A stretch of 64,000 nucleotides of DNA from Paramylibacter ulvae (GCF_014652655.1 NZ_BMZF01000004.1:157980-221979), one strand, 5' to 3'; positions 1 to 9,312 are shown, numbered from the stretch's first letter. Notes: generated by a model from the sequence alone, not told the origin. Translations and numbers: made by a program.

Positions 1-370
1 TGTCGTGGGCAAGTTTGCAGCATCCATGGGCGTGACCCTGATTGATGGTCAGGGGCCAAATGATACCAAGCTGGATTCAATTGCGAATAACTCATTGATG
101 CTTGGTTTCTCATATCAATTCACGCCTGAATTCAAGATGGGCATCAACAGCACCTTTGCCGCCGACCGCAGCCAAGATCGCGGTGAATTTGATGGCTATA
201 ACGTGCACAATATTTACGCCACCTACAGCCCTGATCGCGGTGTGTTGAAGGGTGCGCAAATCCATCTGGGCATCGATAATATCGCCGATACAACCTATCA
301 GCCCGCGACATATCTGTCGCAAGCGGCCAAGGGGCGAAACATCAAACTGTCATTAGCAAAAACATTCTAA
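1..370 (+). CDS. TonB-dependent haem receptor, C-terminal end (partial)
   Basis: The reading frame is open from the first base (codon phase begins at base 2) and stops at 370, giving the last ~122 residues of a larger protein. Alternating hydrophobic/polar strands, an internal INSTFAADRS-type strand, a DNIADTTYQPA segment and the terminal phenylalanine (AKTF) fit the last beta-strands of an outer-membrane TonB-dependent barrel. The haem operon starting 12 bases downstream suggests a haem or haemoproteín receptor (HmuR/HemR type). Substrate is inferred from neighbours only, since the plug domain and TonB box lie outside the window. Confidence 0.8.
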   Translation, partial: VVGKFAASMGVTLIDGQGPNDTKLDSIANNSLMLGFSYQFTPEFKMGINSTFAADRSQDRGEFDGYNVHNIYATYSPDRGVLKGAQIHLGIDNIADTTYQPATYLSQAAKGRNIKLSLAKTF

Positions 371-382
371 GCGGAGAGCAAA

Positions 383-1438
383 ATGTTAGATCATTCAATC
401 GCAGACAATTACGAACGATTTGAAAACCTGATCCAAGAAAAGGGATCAATGCGTGCCGTGGACGCCGCCAAATCATTGGGCATCAGCGAGGCAGAGCTGG
501 TCGAAGCCAAACAAATTTCAGGTGCGGCTAAACGATTGCGCCGTGATCCCGAACGCGGTTTTGCGCCCTTGATCGAGGGTATGGTTGGCCTTGGCGAAGT
601 GATGTGTTTAACGCGCAATGAACATGCGGTGCACGAACGTTATGGTGAATTTGCCAATGTAAATATCGGCCCCGTGATGGGGCTGGTTTTGAACAAAACC
701 ATTGATCTGCGCATTTTTATGAACCGCTGGGCGTTTGCCTTTGTGATCGAAGAACAGGTGAAATCTGGCCTGCGGATCAGTTTACAGTTTTTCGATAAAT
801 CAGGAACAGCGGTGCATAAAATCTATCCAACCGATGAAACCGATCGGGCGGGTTTTGATGCGCTGGTTGCTGATTGGATTGATGGCGCGGCAGAACAGAT
901 CATTACAACCCCATTGCCCCCTGTTGCCGCCGATCGCCCGGATGGCGATGTGGATGTGGCTGCATTGCGCAAAGATTGGGATGCCATGAGCGATGTGCAT
1001 CAATTCCACGGCATGTTGAAAAAACACAATGTTGGGCGAATGCAGGCATTGCGACTGGTCGGCGAAGATGTGGCATGGCAGGTGCCAACCGATGCGATCA
1101 CTTGGGCGTTGGAACGCGCAGTGGACGCAAAACTACCGATCATGGTTTTTATTGGCAACAAAGGCTGTATTCAAATTCACACAGGCGCAATTGAAAATGT
1201 GAAACCGATGGGCCCGTGGACCAATATCCTTGATCCCAAATTCCATATGCATCTGCGCCAAGATCACGTGGCCCACGCATGGATCGTGCGCAAACCATCG
1301 AAAGACGGATTTGTCACATCGCTGGAAGCATTTGATGCCAATGGTCAAAGCTTTTTCCTCATGTTTGGTGAGCGCCATGAAGGCAATCCAGAATTACAAG
1401 CGTGGCGCGATTTGTTGGATGGGTTGGGCAAGAAATGA
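383..1438 (+). CDS. hmuS: Haemin-degrading factor HmuS/HemS
   Basis: A 351-residue cytoplasmic protein with two similar halves, as in the HemS/ChuS family, which bind and in some members break down haem after import. Each half carries a conserved block: GEVMCLTRNEHAVHERYG in the first and IQIHTGAIENVKPMGPW in the second. It sits between the receptor and the ABC transporter, 12 bases after the receptor stop, and its TGA overlaps the hmuT start (ATGA), so the genes are probably translationally coupled. Whether it degrades haem or only traffics it cannot be seen from sequence. Confidence 0.9.
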   Translation: MLDHSIADNYERFENLIQEKGSMRAVDAAKSLGISEAELVEAKQISGAAKRLRRDPERGFAPLIEGMVGLGEVMCLTRNEHAVHERYGEFANVNIGPVMGLVLNKTIDLRIFMNRWAFAFVIEEQVKSGLRISLQFFDKSGTAVHKIYPTDETDRAGFDALVADWIDGAAEQIITTPLPPVAADRPDGDVDVAALRKDWDAMSDVHQFHGMLKKHNVGRMQALRLVGEDVAWQVPTDAITWALERAVDAKLPIMVFIGNKGCIQIHTGAIENVKPMGPWTNILDPKFHMHLRQDHVAHAWIVRKPSKDGFVTSLEAFDANGQSFFLMFGERHEGNPELQAWRDLLDGLGKK

Positions 1439-2283
1439 AATTGCTCACACATTTCATGTTGATCGGGGCGCTCGCATTTGCGGGCGCATCCCACGCACAG
1501 GATTATAAACGCATCGCATCGGCGGGCGGGGACATCACCGAAATTATCTATGCGCTTGGCGCGGGTGATCAGGTGATCGCAGTTGATAGCACCTCTGGTT
1601 TCCCAGAAACGGTCAAGGATAAGGCGCAAATCGGTTATGTGCGCGGTCTGTCCGCCGAGGGCGTGTTATCCATCGCACCTGATCTGTTGATCGGTGCAGA
1701 TGACATGGGGCCACCCAATGTGATTGATAATCTGCGCGCGGCCAATTTGGATGTGGCCGTCGCACCACTTGGGCACGGTGCGGATCGTGTGGTGACCAAG
1801 ATCAAATTCGTTGGCGAAACATTGGGATTGCAATCACGCGCCGATGATTTGATCGCCGATTACAGCGCGAAAATGGCTGCACTTGCCGATCAGGTTGGCG
1901 CGCTGGAAACCAAACCAAAGGTGTTGTTTATCCTGTCCATGCGCGATGGTGCCCCGATTGTGGGGGGCGCGGAAACCTCAGCACATGATATCATTGAATT
2001 GGCAGGTGGCGTGAATGTTGGCCAAGATTTCACAGGCTGGAAGCCGATGAATTCAGAGGCATTGATCGCCGCCAACCCCGATGTGATCGTCATGTCGGCA
2101 AGCCATGCGGAAAATATGGGCGATGATAGCGCGGTATTAGGGCGTGCAGATGTAAAACTCACCAATGCGGGTAAATCCGCGCGGTTGGTTAAGATGGACG
2201 CGATGTTATTGCTCGGCTTTGGTCCGCGCACGCCGATTGCGGTGGCTGAGCTGATGCATCACATACACCCACATACCCATTAA
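1435..2283 (+). CDS. hmuT: Haem ABC transporter, periplasmic binding protein HmuT
   Basis: A 282-residue protein when started at the ATG that overlaps the hmuS stop by four bases; a longer frame exists upstream but lies inside hmuS and would bury the signal peptide. Residues 1-22 form a clean Sec signal ending ASHAQ. The mature part has the class III binding-protein layout: an N-terminal IASAGGDITEIIYALGAGDQVI lobe, a long connecting helix near residues 140-160, and a C-terminal lobe with NPDVIVMSA and FGPRTP. It delivers haem to HmuUV. Confidence 0.92.
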   Translation: MKLLTHFMLIGALAFAGASHAQDYKRIASAGGDITEIIYALGAGDQVIAVDSTSGFPETVKDKAQIGYVRGLSAEGVLSIAPDLLIGADDMGPPNVIDNLRAANLDVAVAPLGHGADRVVTKIKFVGETLGLQSRADDLIADYSAKMAALADQVGALETKPKVLFILSMRDGAPIVGGAETSAHDIIELAGGVNVGQDFTGWKPMNSEALIAANPDVIVMSASHAENMGDDSAVLGRADVKLTNAGKSARLVKMDAMLLLGFGPRTPIAVAELMHHIHPHTH

Positions 2284-2284
2284 C

Positions 2285-3334
2285 ATGGCACTGTTGGAAA
2301 CAACCCAATTTCGTGGTCGCAGGTTTTCGTTTAACGCATTGGTGTTTGTCGCCCTTGTGGCGGCGTTGATCACGGTTGCCGTTGGTGAATTGGTGCTGGG
2401 GCCCGTGCGGTTAAGCCTGTCGCAAATTTATGATGCGATGGCGGGGAACGGCGAACCAATGCCCGCTGCGATTGTCACCCAAATTCGCGCACCACGCATG
2501 GTGTTGGGATTGGGCATTGGTATGTCGTTGGCGATCTGTGGTGCGGTTTTACAAGGGTTGTTACGCAACCCATTGGCCGATCCTGGATTGATCGGGATAT
2601 CGGGTGGTGCATCGGCGGCCGTGGTTGTGGTGATTGTGTTGGGTGATTTGTTTCTGGGTGAAATCCCTGCAAGCGTCCGCCCCTATGTTTTGCCGATTGC
2701 TGCGTTTTGCGGCGCACTTTTGGTGACGGCGCTGATCCTTGGCTTTGCACAGAAAAACGGCGAAATGTCGATTGGGCGCCTTATCCTTGTTGGGGTTGCG
2801 ATTAATGCGATTGCAGGTGCCGGCATCGGGTTTTTGACCTATATTTCCAACGATACGCAATTGCGTGATCTGACGTTTTGGTCGATGGGCAGTTTGGCCA
2901 AAACCGGTTGGTTCGGGGTTGGTATCAGCGTGACGATCATGATGATTTCAAGTGTGGTTTTGCTGCGCTATGCACGCGCGCTTGATCTGTTTCAACTGGG
3001 GGAACGCGCCGCATTTCACAGCGGCCTTGCAATCACCAAAATCAAATTCAGCGCCTGTGCGATTTGCGCCGTGGCGGTGGGGGCAGGGGTTTCAATTGCG
3101 GGCCCGATTGGGTTTATCGGATTGGTATCCCCCCATATTGCACGCATGATTATCGGCAGTGCGCATCATTTGTTATTGCCCGCATCGGCATTGCTGGGCG
3201 GTGTATTATTGCTCTGTGCTGATTTGATCGTGCGCAATGTGATACCACCCCAAGAATTACCCATCGGTTTGGCCACATCATTGATTGGCGGACCATTCTT
3301 TTTGTTCCTTTTGCTGCGGGAAAAACGGTTATGA
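2285..3334 (+). CDS. hmuU: Haem ABC transporter permease HmuU
   Basis: A 349-residue integral membrane protein of the FecCD/BtuC family with about ten hydrophobic segments. Family marks are the RAPRMVLGLGIGMSLAICGAVLQGLLRNPLADPGLIGISGGASAA block after the first segments and GPIGFIGLVSPHIARMIIG near residue 280, the loop that contacts the ATPase. It begins one base after hmuT and overlaps hmuV by four bases, so the transporter is made as one unit. Confidence 0.93.
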   Translation: MALLETTQFRGRRFSFNALVFVALVAALITVAVGELVLGPVRLSLSQIYDAMAGNGEPMPAAIVTQIRAPRMVLGLGIGMSLAICGAVLQGLLRNPLADPGLIGISGGASAAVVVVIVLGDLFLGEIPASVRPYVLPIAAFCGALLVTALILGFAQKNGEMSIGRLILVGVAINAIAGAGIGFLTYISNDTQLRDLTFWSMGSLAKTGWFGVGISVTIMMISSVVLLRYARALDLFQLGERAAFHSGLAITKIKFSACAICAVAVGAGVSIAGPIGFIGLVSPHIARMIIGSAHHLLLPASALLGGVLLLCADLIVRNVIPPQELPIGLATSLIGGPFFLFLLLREKRL

Positions 3335-4119
3335 TCACGGGACGCAATTTATCGCTGGCATTTGGGAACACACCGATTTTGCGCGGTGCCAATATCGATG
3401 TGCCATTTGGCAAACTGGTTGCAGTGTGTGGCCCCAATGGCGCGGGCAAATCCACGGTGTTATCCGTATTGGCCGGCGAGCAGAAACATTATCAGGGTGA
3501 TGTTTATTTTGGCGATGATGCATTGGCGAATTTAACTCCGCGCCAATTGTCGCGCCGCCGCGCAGTTTTGGAACAAAGCCCAAGCCTATCTGCGAATTTT
3601 TGCGTTGATGAATTGGTGCGCTTGTCAATCCCGATGGAATTACCACCACGTGATACCGATGTGATGGTGCGCAACATTTTGGGTCAATTGGGATTGTCGG
3701 AATTTGCCAAGCGTCGCGTTGATAACCTGTCAGGGGGGCAACGCCACCGTGCGCATCTGGCGCGTGTCTTGGCACAGGTTTATGCAAATCAAACGCTGTT
3801 TGGGGCGGGGTATCTGTTTTTGGATGAACCCACGGCCAGTTTGGATATTTTGCACCAGATTGCGGTCATGAAAATCGCGAGATCAGCGGCGCAAAACGGG
3901 GTTGGTGTTTTGGTGGTGTTGCATGATTTGAACCTTGCCGCGGCATTTGCCGATGACATTGTGATGGTGAATGGTGGCAAAACGGTTGCGGCGGGTTCCG
4001 TGGGGCAGGTGTTCCAAAGCAAGCTGTTGTCCCAGATTTACGAAACACCGATCAACGTTGATAAACACAGTTCTGGTCGGTTGGTGATTTACCCTGAATT
4101 ACAGGATTTGGCGGGGTGA
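3331..4119 (+). CDS. hmuV: Haem ABC transporter ATPase HmuV
   Basis: A 262-residue nucleotide-binding subunit. The Walker A motif GPNGAGKST lies at residues 34-42, the signature LSGGQRHR near 133, Walker B with LFLDEPT near 160, and the switch histidine in VLHDLNLAAAFAD near 190. Powers haem import through HmuU. The ATG overlaps the hmuU stop (ATGA). The stop abuts a gene on the opposite strand with no gap, so any terminator would have to lie inside that gene. Confidence 0.93.
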   Translation: MITGRNLSLAFGNTPILRGANIDVPFGKLVAVCGPNGAGKSTVLSVLAGEQKHYQGDVYFGDDALANLTPRQLSRRRAVLEQSPSLSANFCVDELVRLSIPMELPPRDTDVMVRNILGQLGLSEFAKRRVDNLSGGQRHRAHLARVLAQVYANQTLFGAGYLFLDEPTASLDILHQIAVMKIARSAAQNGVGVLVVLHDLNLAAAFADDIVMVNGGKTVAAGSVGQVFQSKLLSQIYETPINVDKHSSGRLVIYPELQDLAG

Positions 4120-4752
4120 TCATCCCTTGGTATCAAAAACCAGTCGCGCGGCAAGCGCGGTGAAAACGATGCCCGTAAAATATTGCGCGCGTTGGCGGAT
4201 CCGTTGATTGTGCGACAGTGCGGTTCGCGCAGAGGCCGCGATAAAAATCACCACCCCGTTCACGATCAAACCAGACAGGTTTAAAATCGTCGCAAGGATC
4301 AGGATTTGCAAGCCAACCGCGCCGCGTTCAATATCCAAAAACTGTGGAAAAAGCGCGAGAAAGAACAACGCGACCTTTGGGTTTAACACATTGGTTAGCA
4401 TGCCTTGGCGATACATGGCCCATGTGCTGTGGCGTTTTGCGGGTTTGGATTGGGGATCGGCGTTTGGCGTGTGGCGAAACGCTTGGTACGCCAGAAACAA
4501 CAGATATCCCGCCCCCATGAACCGCACAATATCATAGGCCATGGGAACCGCGATGAACAATTGCGATAACCCAAGCGCCAAGGCGGCCGCGTGTACATAG
4601 GCCCCCGTCGCAATGCCAAGATAGGTCGCCAATCCCGCCAATCGCCCCTGTGCGGCGCTGCGTGTGGCAATCAGCAACATATCAGGCCCAGGTGTCGCGT
4701 TGAGCGCAAGACATGCAAGCAAGAAAAACGATATCGTGGATAGGTCGGGCAT
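4120..4752 (-). CDS. LysE/RhtB-family amino-acid exporter
   Basis: A 210-residue membrane protein with about six hydrophobic segments. The N-terminal LALNATPGPDMLLIATRSAAQGRLAGLATYLGIATG block is diagnostic of the LysE/RhtB exporters, as is NVLNPKVALFFLALFPQF in the middle. Starts directly after the stop of the racemase-like gene, so it is probably the last gene of that cassette and exports a product, by-product or related amino acid. The substrate cannot be read from the sequence. Confidence 0.88.
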   Translation of the reverse strand: MPDLSTISFFLLACLALNATPGPDMLLIATRSAAQGRLAGLATYLGIATGAYVHAAALALGLSQLFIAVPMAYDIVRFMGAGYLLFLAYQAFRHTPNADPQSKPAKRHSTWAMYRQGMLTNVLNPKVALFFLALFPQFLDIERGAVGLQILILATILNLSGLIVNGVVIFIAASARTALSHNQRIRQRAQYFTGIVFTALAARLVFDTKG

Positions 4753-5496
4753 TTATCGTTCCTGCAATAAGCGCCCGGGGCGAAATGCACCAAGGCCAGT
4801 GTTGGTCAGTTTCGCCATATGCCAGGCCAAGGCTTGGTTGCTGGAGATCACAGGTTTGTTTACCGCTCGCTCGATCACATCAATTACGTCAAGCGTATCC
4901 AAATTCGTACAGGACAAAAACACACCGTCACAGGCTGGATCCGAGCCGATGTCAATCGCGGCGCGGGCGATATCATCGGGCGAAATCCGTGCGACGTTTT
5001 CATCGAGCGATTCATTAAAGCTCGCGAATTTTGCGGTGTTGATCCCACCGTTTGACAGCGCGGATTGCAATGTTGCATTCACCGCCGCGATATAGGGGGA
5101 CACAAGTGCCAGATTGGTAATATTCAAATGCCGACAGGCGGCAATCACGGCCGACAGCGGATTGGTGACATGTTCGGTGTTACACCCCGATTTGATCGCA
5201 TCCGCCACACCATCCGCCCCAATTACCGAACTGGCAGAGGTACAGCCATATCCAACCGCACCAAACCGTGTTACGCGGGGAAACATGACCGCGGATTTTG
5301 GCAATCTTGCCTTCATCGCGTTTAGCGTATCGCGGGTGATCGTATCGGCATTGGAAATGCGGCTGACCATGATTTTGGTGGTTTTCGGGGAAAACAACCG
5401 CTGGAAATCATGTTCGATACGTTCATCGGTTTGCAAAACGATCAGGCCAAGGTTGATATGGGGCAATTCTGTGCGGGTATAGGTATAGTCGTTCAT
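4753..5496 (-). CDS. EutA/maleate-isomerase-like protein (Asp/Glu racemase superfamily)
   Basis: A 247-residue cytoplasmic enzyme with the two active-site cysteines of the maleate cis-trans isomerase/EutA branch: Cys85 in YGCTSAS and Cys196 in LSCTNLD. The family includes maleate isomerase, arylmalonate decarboxylase and EutA, which takes part in hydroxyectoine utilisation. Its start overlaps the M24 hydrolase stop by four bases. Seen together with an M24 hydrolase and a PLP lyase, an EutA-like role is the best guess, but the eutC, doeB and aminotransferase partners are absent here. Confidence 0.75.
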   Translation of the reverse strand: MNDYTYTRTELPHINLGLIVLQTDERIEHDFQRLFSPKTTKIMVSRISNADTITRDTLNAMKARLPKSAVMFPRVTRFGAVGYGCTSASSVIGADGVADAIKSGCNTEHVTNPLSAVIAACRHLNITNLALVSPYIAAVNATLQSALSNGGINTAKFASFNESLDENVARISPDDIARAAIDIGSDPACDGVFLSCTNLDTLDVIDVIERAVNKPVISSNQALAWHMAKLTNTGLGAFRPGRLLQER

Positions 5497-6641
5497 ATCA
5501 CCACCATATTTGCAGGCGCACGAGGGGATAACATTTCGGCACCCGTTTCGCGAATGACGATGTTTTCCTCGTAGACCAAAATGCGCCCCTGTTTGGTTTC
5601 AATGGATGGTTCCAAGGTTAACACCATTCCCGCCACCAGTGGCAAATTTTCCGCCGCGATCAATGATGGCCATTCCGTGAGCTGTAGCCCAAGCCCATGG
5701 CCAAATCGCCCCGCATCGCTGGCCTTGCCCCCGCCCGTCACGGATGCCATGGCGTGGAATACATCGGCGCAGGTGGCACCGATGCGTGCGGCCTCCAGCC
5801 CCGCATCCACTGCGTCTTGTAATCTAGTAAATGCAGCGGCGGTTTTGGCGTCGGGGCTTCCCACGCTATAATTGCGATCAAAATCGGCAAAATAGCCATC
5901 CCATGATACGCCCGTGTCCAACATCAAAATATCACCTTGTGATAATGTACGCGTGCTGGGTGGCGAAATGACATCGCCATATCCCGCTTGGCCAAGCCCG
6001 CTGGCAAGATAGGGCACGCAATCCGCGCCCTCGGCCAAGCAAAGCTGTTGAAACGCACGACAGACTGCATCATGTGTTTGCCCTACGCGCGCGATTTCGG
6101 GAACGCGGGCAAATGCACGCCCTGCGATATCACAGGCGGTTTTGATTTTGGCAATTTCGGCGTCCGATTTCACCAAGCGCAAGGAACGCGTGATATTGGC
6201 GTCATCCCCAAACCGATCTGCGCCGATAGATGCGATCATGCGGTGATAATCAGTGAGCGGCATGCGTAAATGCGTTTCATGCCCTGATGGGATGGCGATG
6301 CGCCCCGATGGTGCAAGTTCGCGCAAAGTTTCACACAGCATTGAAATGCCATCATCGTTTAGATCAGGGGATACCCATGTGCGAATATCATCCACCCAAG
6401 TTTGCGCCATCAATTCATGCCCGATGGTGGGGATCACCGCCACGGGTTTGCCGCTGGCAGGGATAATCATAAACCATGGGCGCGATGGGCTTTCCCAGAA
6501 ACGGGTTTGATATCCGCTGAAATAGGCAAACTCTGGCGCGGTGGTCAGCAATATCGCAGATATGCCATGTGTGGCCATCGCGGATTGGGCGCGTTTGGTG
6601 CGCGATTGATATTCCGATATGGCAAATCCGCGTTGGTTCAT
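5493..6641 (-). CDS. M24-family metallohydrolase (Xaa-Pro peptidase / ectoine hydrolase type)
   Basis: A 382-residue protein when started at the ATG at 6641, which overlaps the lyase stop by four bases; an in-frame ATG nine codons earlier would overlap the lyase by about 30 bases. It has a creatinase-like N-terminal domain (residues ~10-145) and the pita-bread catalytic fold with metal ligands in LDTGVSWDGYFADFDR, GHGLGLQLTEWP and LTLEPSIE. M24 proteins cleave Xaa-Pro peptides, but this subgroup also includes creatinase and ectoine hydrolase (DoeA/EutD). Context favours a small-molecule substrate over peptides. Confidence 0.8.
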   Translation of the reverse strand: MNQRGFAISEYQSRTKRAQSAMATHGISAILLTTAPEFAYFSGYQTRFWESPSRPWFMIIPASGKPVAVIPTIGHELMAQTWVDDIRTWVSPDLNDDGISMLCETLRELAPSGRIAIPSGHETHLRMPLTDYHRMIASIGADRFGDDANITRSLRLVKSDAEIAKIKTACDIAGRAFARVPEIARVGQTHDAVCRAFQQLCLAEGADCVPYLASGLGQAGYGDVISPPSTRTLSQGDILMLDTGVSWDGYFADFDRNYSVGSPDAKTAAAFTRLQDAVDAGLEAARIGATCADVFHAMASVTGGGKASDAGRFGHGLGLQLTEWPSLIAAENLPLVAGMVLTLEPSIETKQGRILVYEENIVIRETGAEMLSPRAPANMVVI

Positions 6642-7684
6642 ATATCGCCACCTTCGCTTAGGATGCATAAAACCCGCGCGGTTTCATCCAAACCATATTG
6701 ACCGATCAAATGGGTGAGCCCCGCATATCCCGCACCACCAGATGGGGATGTGTCCAAATCATTGGTGGGCAAATCGGCGATGGCGTTTACACATTCATCA
6801 TCTGTAATGGTCATGAAATAATCCGCATCCAATGACAGACCCGCCAGCGCGATCAGTGATGGTTCCTTGCAATCCAACCGCCCCATATTTGATTCCGCGC
6901 CTTGGGTTTGAACACTATGCCCTGCGCGGATGCTGTCGATCAACGCAGGGGCGCGATCGGGTTCGACCACGATGATGGTGGGATCTTCGCCCCAGATGCC
7001 ACGGGCGTATCGTGCAATTGCCCCTGCCAACCCACCAACACCCGCTTGCAAAAATATATGCGTGGGCGGGGCGGGGATTTGTGCGGCGGTTTCTGCGGCC
7101 AAAACGGTGTAACCTTGCATCAAACGATGGGGGGCGGTTGTATATCCATCCCAAGAGCTGTCAGAAAGTAAAAACCAGTTGTTTTCATCCGCCGCCAATT
7201 GGGCGGCATCCATGCTGGCTTGATATGTATCACCTGCGCGCACAACCTTTGCCCCTTGATCTGACAGACGTTTTGCAAATGATTCTGGCACGGCGTTGGA
7301 AATGTAAACCACAGAACGTGCGCCAAAAATCCGCGCACCCGCCGCCACCGATAACCCGTGGTTGCCTGCACTGGCCGTCACAAACACATGATCGGATATA
7401 TCCCCAGTGGCCGCCAGATGGGCGATGACATATGCCGCGCCCAATGCCTTAAAACTGCCCAGCCCCATGCGCGTGCGCTCGTCTTTGATAAAGAGCGCAC
7501 CGATGCCCATAGCTTGCGCCAAGGTTGTGCAATCGCGCAGCGGTGTTTGGCGATAATCGGGACAGCGATTTAACAATGCCATCGGGGCAGTGGCGTCATC
7601 GCTTGGCAATGGAATATGTTCCATGTTGATGCCCGTGCCGCGCCATGTATTGGGTATTATTTCCACGTGTTGATCCTTTTGCAT
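6638..7684 (-). CDS. Diaminopropionate ammonia-lyase-like PLP enzyme
   Basis: A 348-residue fold-type II PLP enzyme. The Schiff-base lysine is Lys79 in RMGLGSFKALGA, the substrate loop is SAGNHGLSVAAG, and the phosphate-binding region is QAGVGGLAGA. These, with the GRLDCKEPS block, resemble diaminopropionate ammonia-lyase (DpaL/YgeX) more than threonine dehydratase. About 50 residues shorter than typical DpaL, mainly at the N-terminus. First gene of a four-gene minus-strand cassette; the 307-base gap to the divergent smoE holds its promoter. It may act on 2,3-diaminopropionate or on a diamino acid from ectoine-like breakdown. Confidence 0.75.
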   Translation of the reverse strand: MQKDQHVEIIPNTWRGTGINMEHIPLPSDDATAPMALLNRCPDYRQTPLRDCTTLAQAMGIGALFIKDERTRMGLGSFKALGAAYVIAHLAATGDISDHVFVTASAGNHGLSVAAGARIFGARSVVYISNAVPESFAKRLSDQGAKVVRAGDTYQASMDAAQLAADENNWFLLSDSSWDGYTTAPHRLMQGYTVLAAETAAQIPAPPTHIFLQAGVGGLAGAIARYARGIWGEDPTIIVVEPDRAPALIDSIRAGHSVQTQGAESNMGRLDCKEPSLIALAGLSLDADYFMTITDDECVNAIADLPTNDLDTSPSGGAGYAGLTHLIGQYGLDETARVLCILSEGGDI

Positions 7685-7820
7685 TCCACGCTAAAAGCCA
7701 ATTGTCGATCTGGCGAGAAAAATCGCATTGCCAGTTGGAATTTTGGAGAATCAAACCGCGTTTTCGTAAAGTTACGACAAAAACAAAAGCAATATCTGAT
7801 ACATTTTGCACATAATTGTT

Positions 7821-7848
7821 TTGACAATTTTGGTGGAATACATACTTT
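7821..7848 (+). promoter_or_regulatory. Candidate sigma-70 promoter for the polyol operon
   Basis: A consensus -35 TTGACA (7821-7826) is followed 16 bases later by TACTTT (7843-7848). It would start transcription near 7855, leaving a leader of about 135 bases before smoE that contains the palindrome at 7903. It is the best match I found in the 7685-7991 divergent gap; transcription has not been shown. Confidence 0.5.
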
Positions 7849-7902
7849 TAGAACCTATGTGATGGTAAAAATTGATATTTTTTGTTAAAAAAGTATTAGT
7901 TG

Positions 7903-7912
7903 TTAGCGCTAA
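7903..7912. promoter_or_regulatory. LacI-type operator candidate upstream of smoE
   Basis: The perfect palindrome TTAGCGCTAA, in the context tgTTAGCGCTAAaa, has the central CG and half-sites typical of LacI/GalR operators. It lies about 50 bases downstream of the proposed transcription start and 79 bases before the smoE ATG, where a bound repressor would block elongation. No LacI-family gene is present in the window; the local regulator is AraC-type. Confidence 0.45.
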
Positions 7913-7991
7913 AATACTGGCTGATTCCAAGAATAAGGGACAACCTGTTTGAACACGTTGGTTTTCCAACTGCGATTTCTGGGAGGAAAAA

Positions 7992-9278
7992 ATGAAATCT
8001 ATTCGTAACACGGCTGTCGGTCTGACTCTGGCGGCAACATCTGCGACATTCGCCACTGCTGGTGAATTGACAATCGCGACTGTGAACAACGGTCACATGA
8101 TTGAAATGCAAAAATTGACTCCAAAATTCGAAGAAGCCAACCCTGGCATCACCGTAAAATGGGTCACATTGGACGAGGGCACATTGCGTAGCCGCGTCAC
8201 AACAGACATCACAACCAAAGGTGGTCAATTCGACATTATGACCATCGGTATGTACGAAGCCCCGATTTGGGGTTCTCGTGGTTGGGTTGAAGCGTTGGAA
8301 TTCAGCGATGATTACGACGTTGACGATATCCTGCCAGCAATGCGCGGTGGTCTGAGCCACGAAGGCAATTTGTATGCAGCACCATTTTATGGTGAATCAT
8401 CAATGATCATGTATCGCAAAGATTTGTTGGATGCAGCGGGCATGACAATGCCAAACAACCCAAGCTGGGGTCACGTACAAGACGCAGCCGCAGCAATGAC
8501 AGACAAAGATGCTGGTCAATATGGTATCTGTTTGCGCGGCAAGCCGGGCTGGGGCGACAACATGGCGTTCCTGACAACAATGGCAAACAGCTTTGGCGCA
8601 CAATGGTTCAACGAAGACTGGACACCTGCATTGGACAGCGCTGCTTGGAACCATGCGGTGACATTCTACAAAGATTTGTTGGATAACTATGGCCCTCCAG
8701 GTTCATCAGGCAATTCATTCAACGAAATCCTTGCGTTGATGAACGAAGGCAAATGCGGCATGTGGATCGACGCCACAATCGCGGCATCATTCCTAACAAA
8801 TGAAAACATGGCATACGCACAAGCGCCACAAGCAATCACAACACGTGGTTCAAACTGGTTGTGGGCATGGTCATTGGCGATCCCTGCCGGTACCAAGCAA
8901 AAAGAAGATGCGATGAAGTTCATGGAATGGGCAACATCAAAAGACTACATCCAATTGGTTGCTGAAACAAACGGTTGGGGCGCTGTTCCGACAGGCACAC
9001 GTCAGTCAACATATGACAATGCTGAATTCCAAGCAGCGGCTGCATTCGCAGATGCTGAATTGACAGCAATCTTGTCTGCGGACCCTGAGAATTCAACGCA
9101 AAACCCATCACCATATGTTGGTGTTCAGTTTGCCGCGATCCCAGAATTCCAAGCAATTGGTACAGCCGTTGGTCAACAAATGACAGCCGTATTGGCGGGT
9201 GACATTTCCGTTGAAGAAGGTCTGGCAGCAGCACAAGAAGCAGCAGATCGCGAAATGCGCAAAGCGGGTTACTACTAA
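7992..9278 (+). CDS. smoE: Polyol (sorbitol/mannitol) ABC transporter, binding protein SmoE
   Basis: A 428-residue periplasmic binding protein. A Sec signal occupies residues 1-24 (ending FATAG). The mature protein has the family 1 extracellular solute-binding layout, with GGQFDIMTIGMYEAPIWG and LYAAPFYGESSMIMYRKDLLDAAG, seen in sorbitol/mannitol binding proteins. GGGAGG upstream (around 7980-7985) is a strong ribosome site. It heads the smo/mtl operon, and a hairpin follows its stop, a common device to raise binding-protein expression over the permeases. Confidence 0.9.
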   Translation: MKSIRNTAVGLTLAATSATFATAGELTIATVNNGHMIEMQKLTPKFEEANPGITVKWVTLDEGTLRSRVTTDITTKGGQFDIMTIGMYEAPIWGSRGWVEALEFSDDYDVDDILPAMRGGLSHEGNLYAAPFYGESSMIMYRKDLLDAAGMTMPNNPSWGHVQDAAAAMTDKDAGQYGICLRGKPGWGDNMAFLTTMANSFGAQWFNEDWTPALDSAAWNHAVTFYKDLLDNYGPPGSSGNSFNEILALMNEGKCGMWIDATIAASFLTNENMAYAQAPQAITTRGSNWLWAWSLAIPAGTKQKEDAMKFMEWATSKDYIQLVAETNGWGAVPTGTRQSTYDNAEFQAAAAFADAELTAILSADPENSTQNPSPYVGVQFAAIPEFQAIGTAVGQQMTAVLAGDISVEEGLAAAQEAADREMRKAGYY

Positions 9279-9312
9279 ACCCACCGCGCTTATCTAAACG
9301 TATCTACGCATA

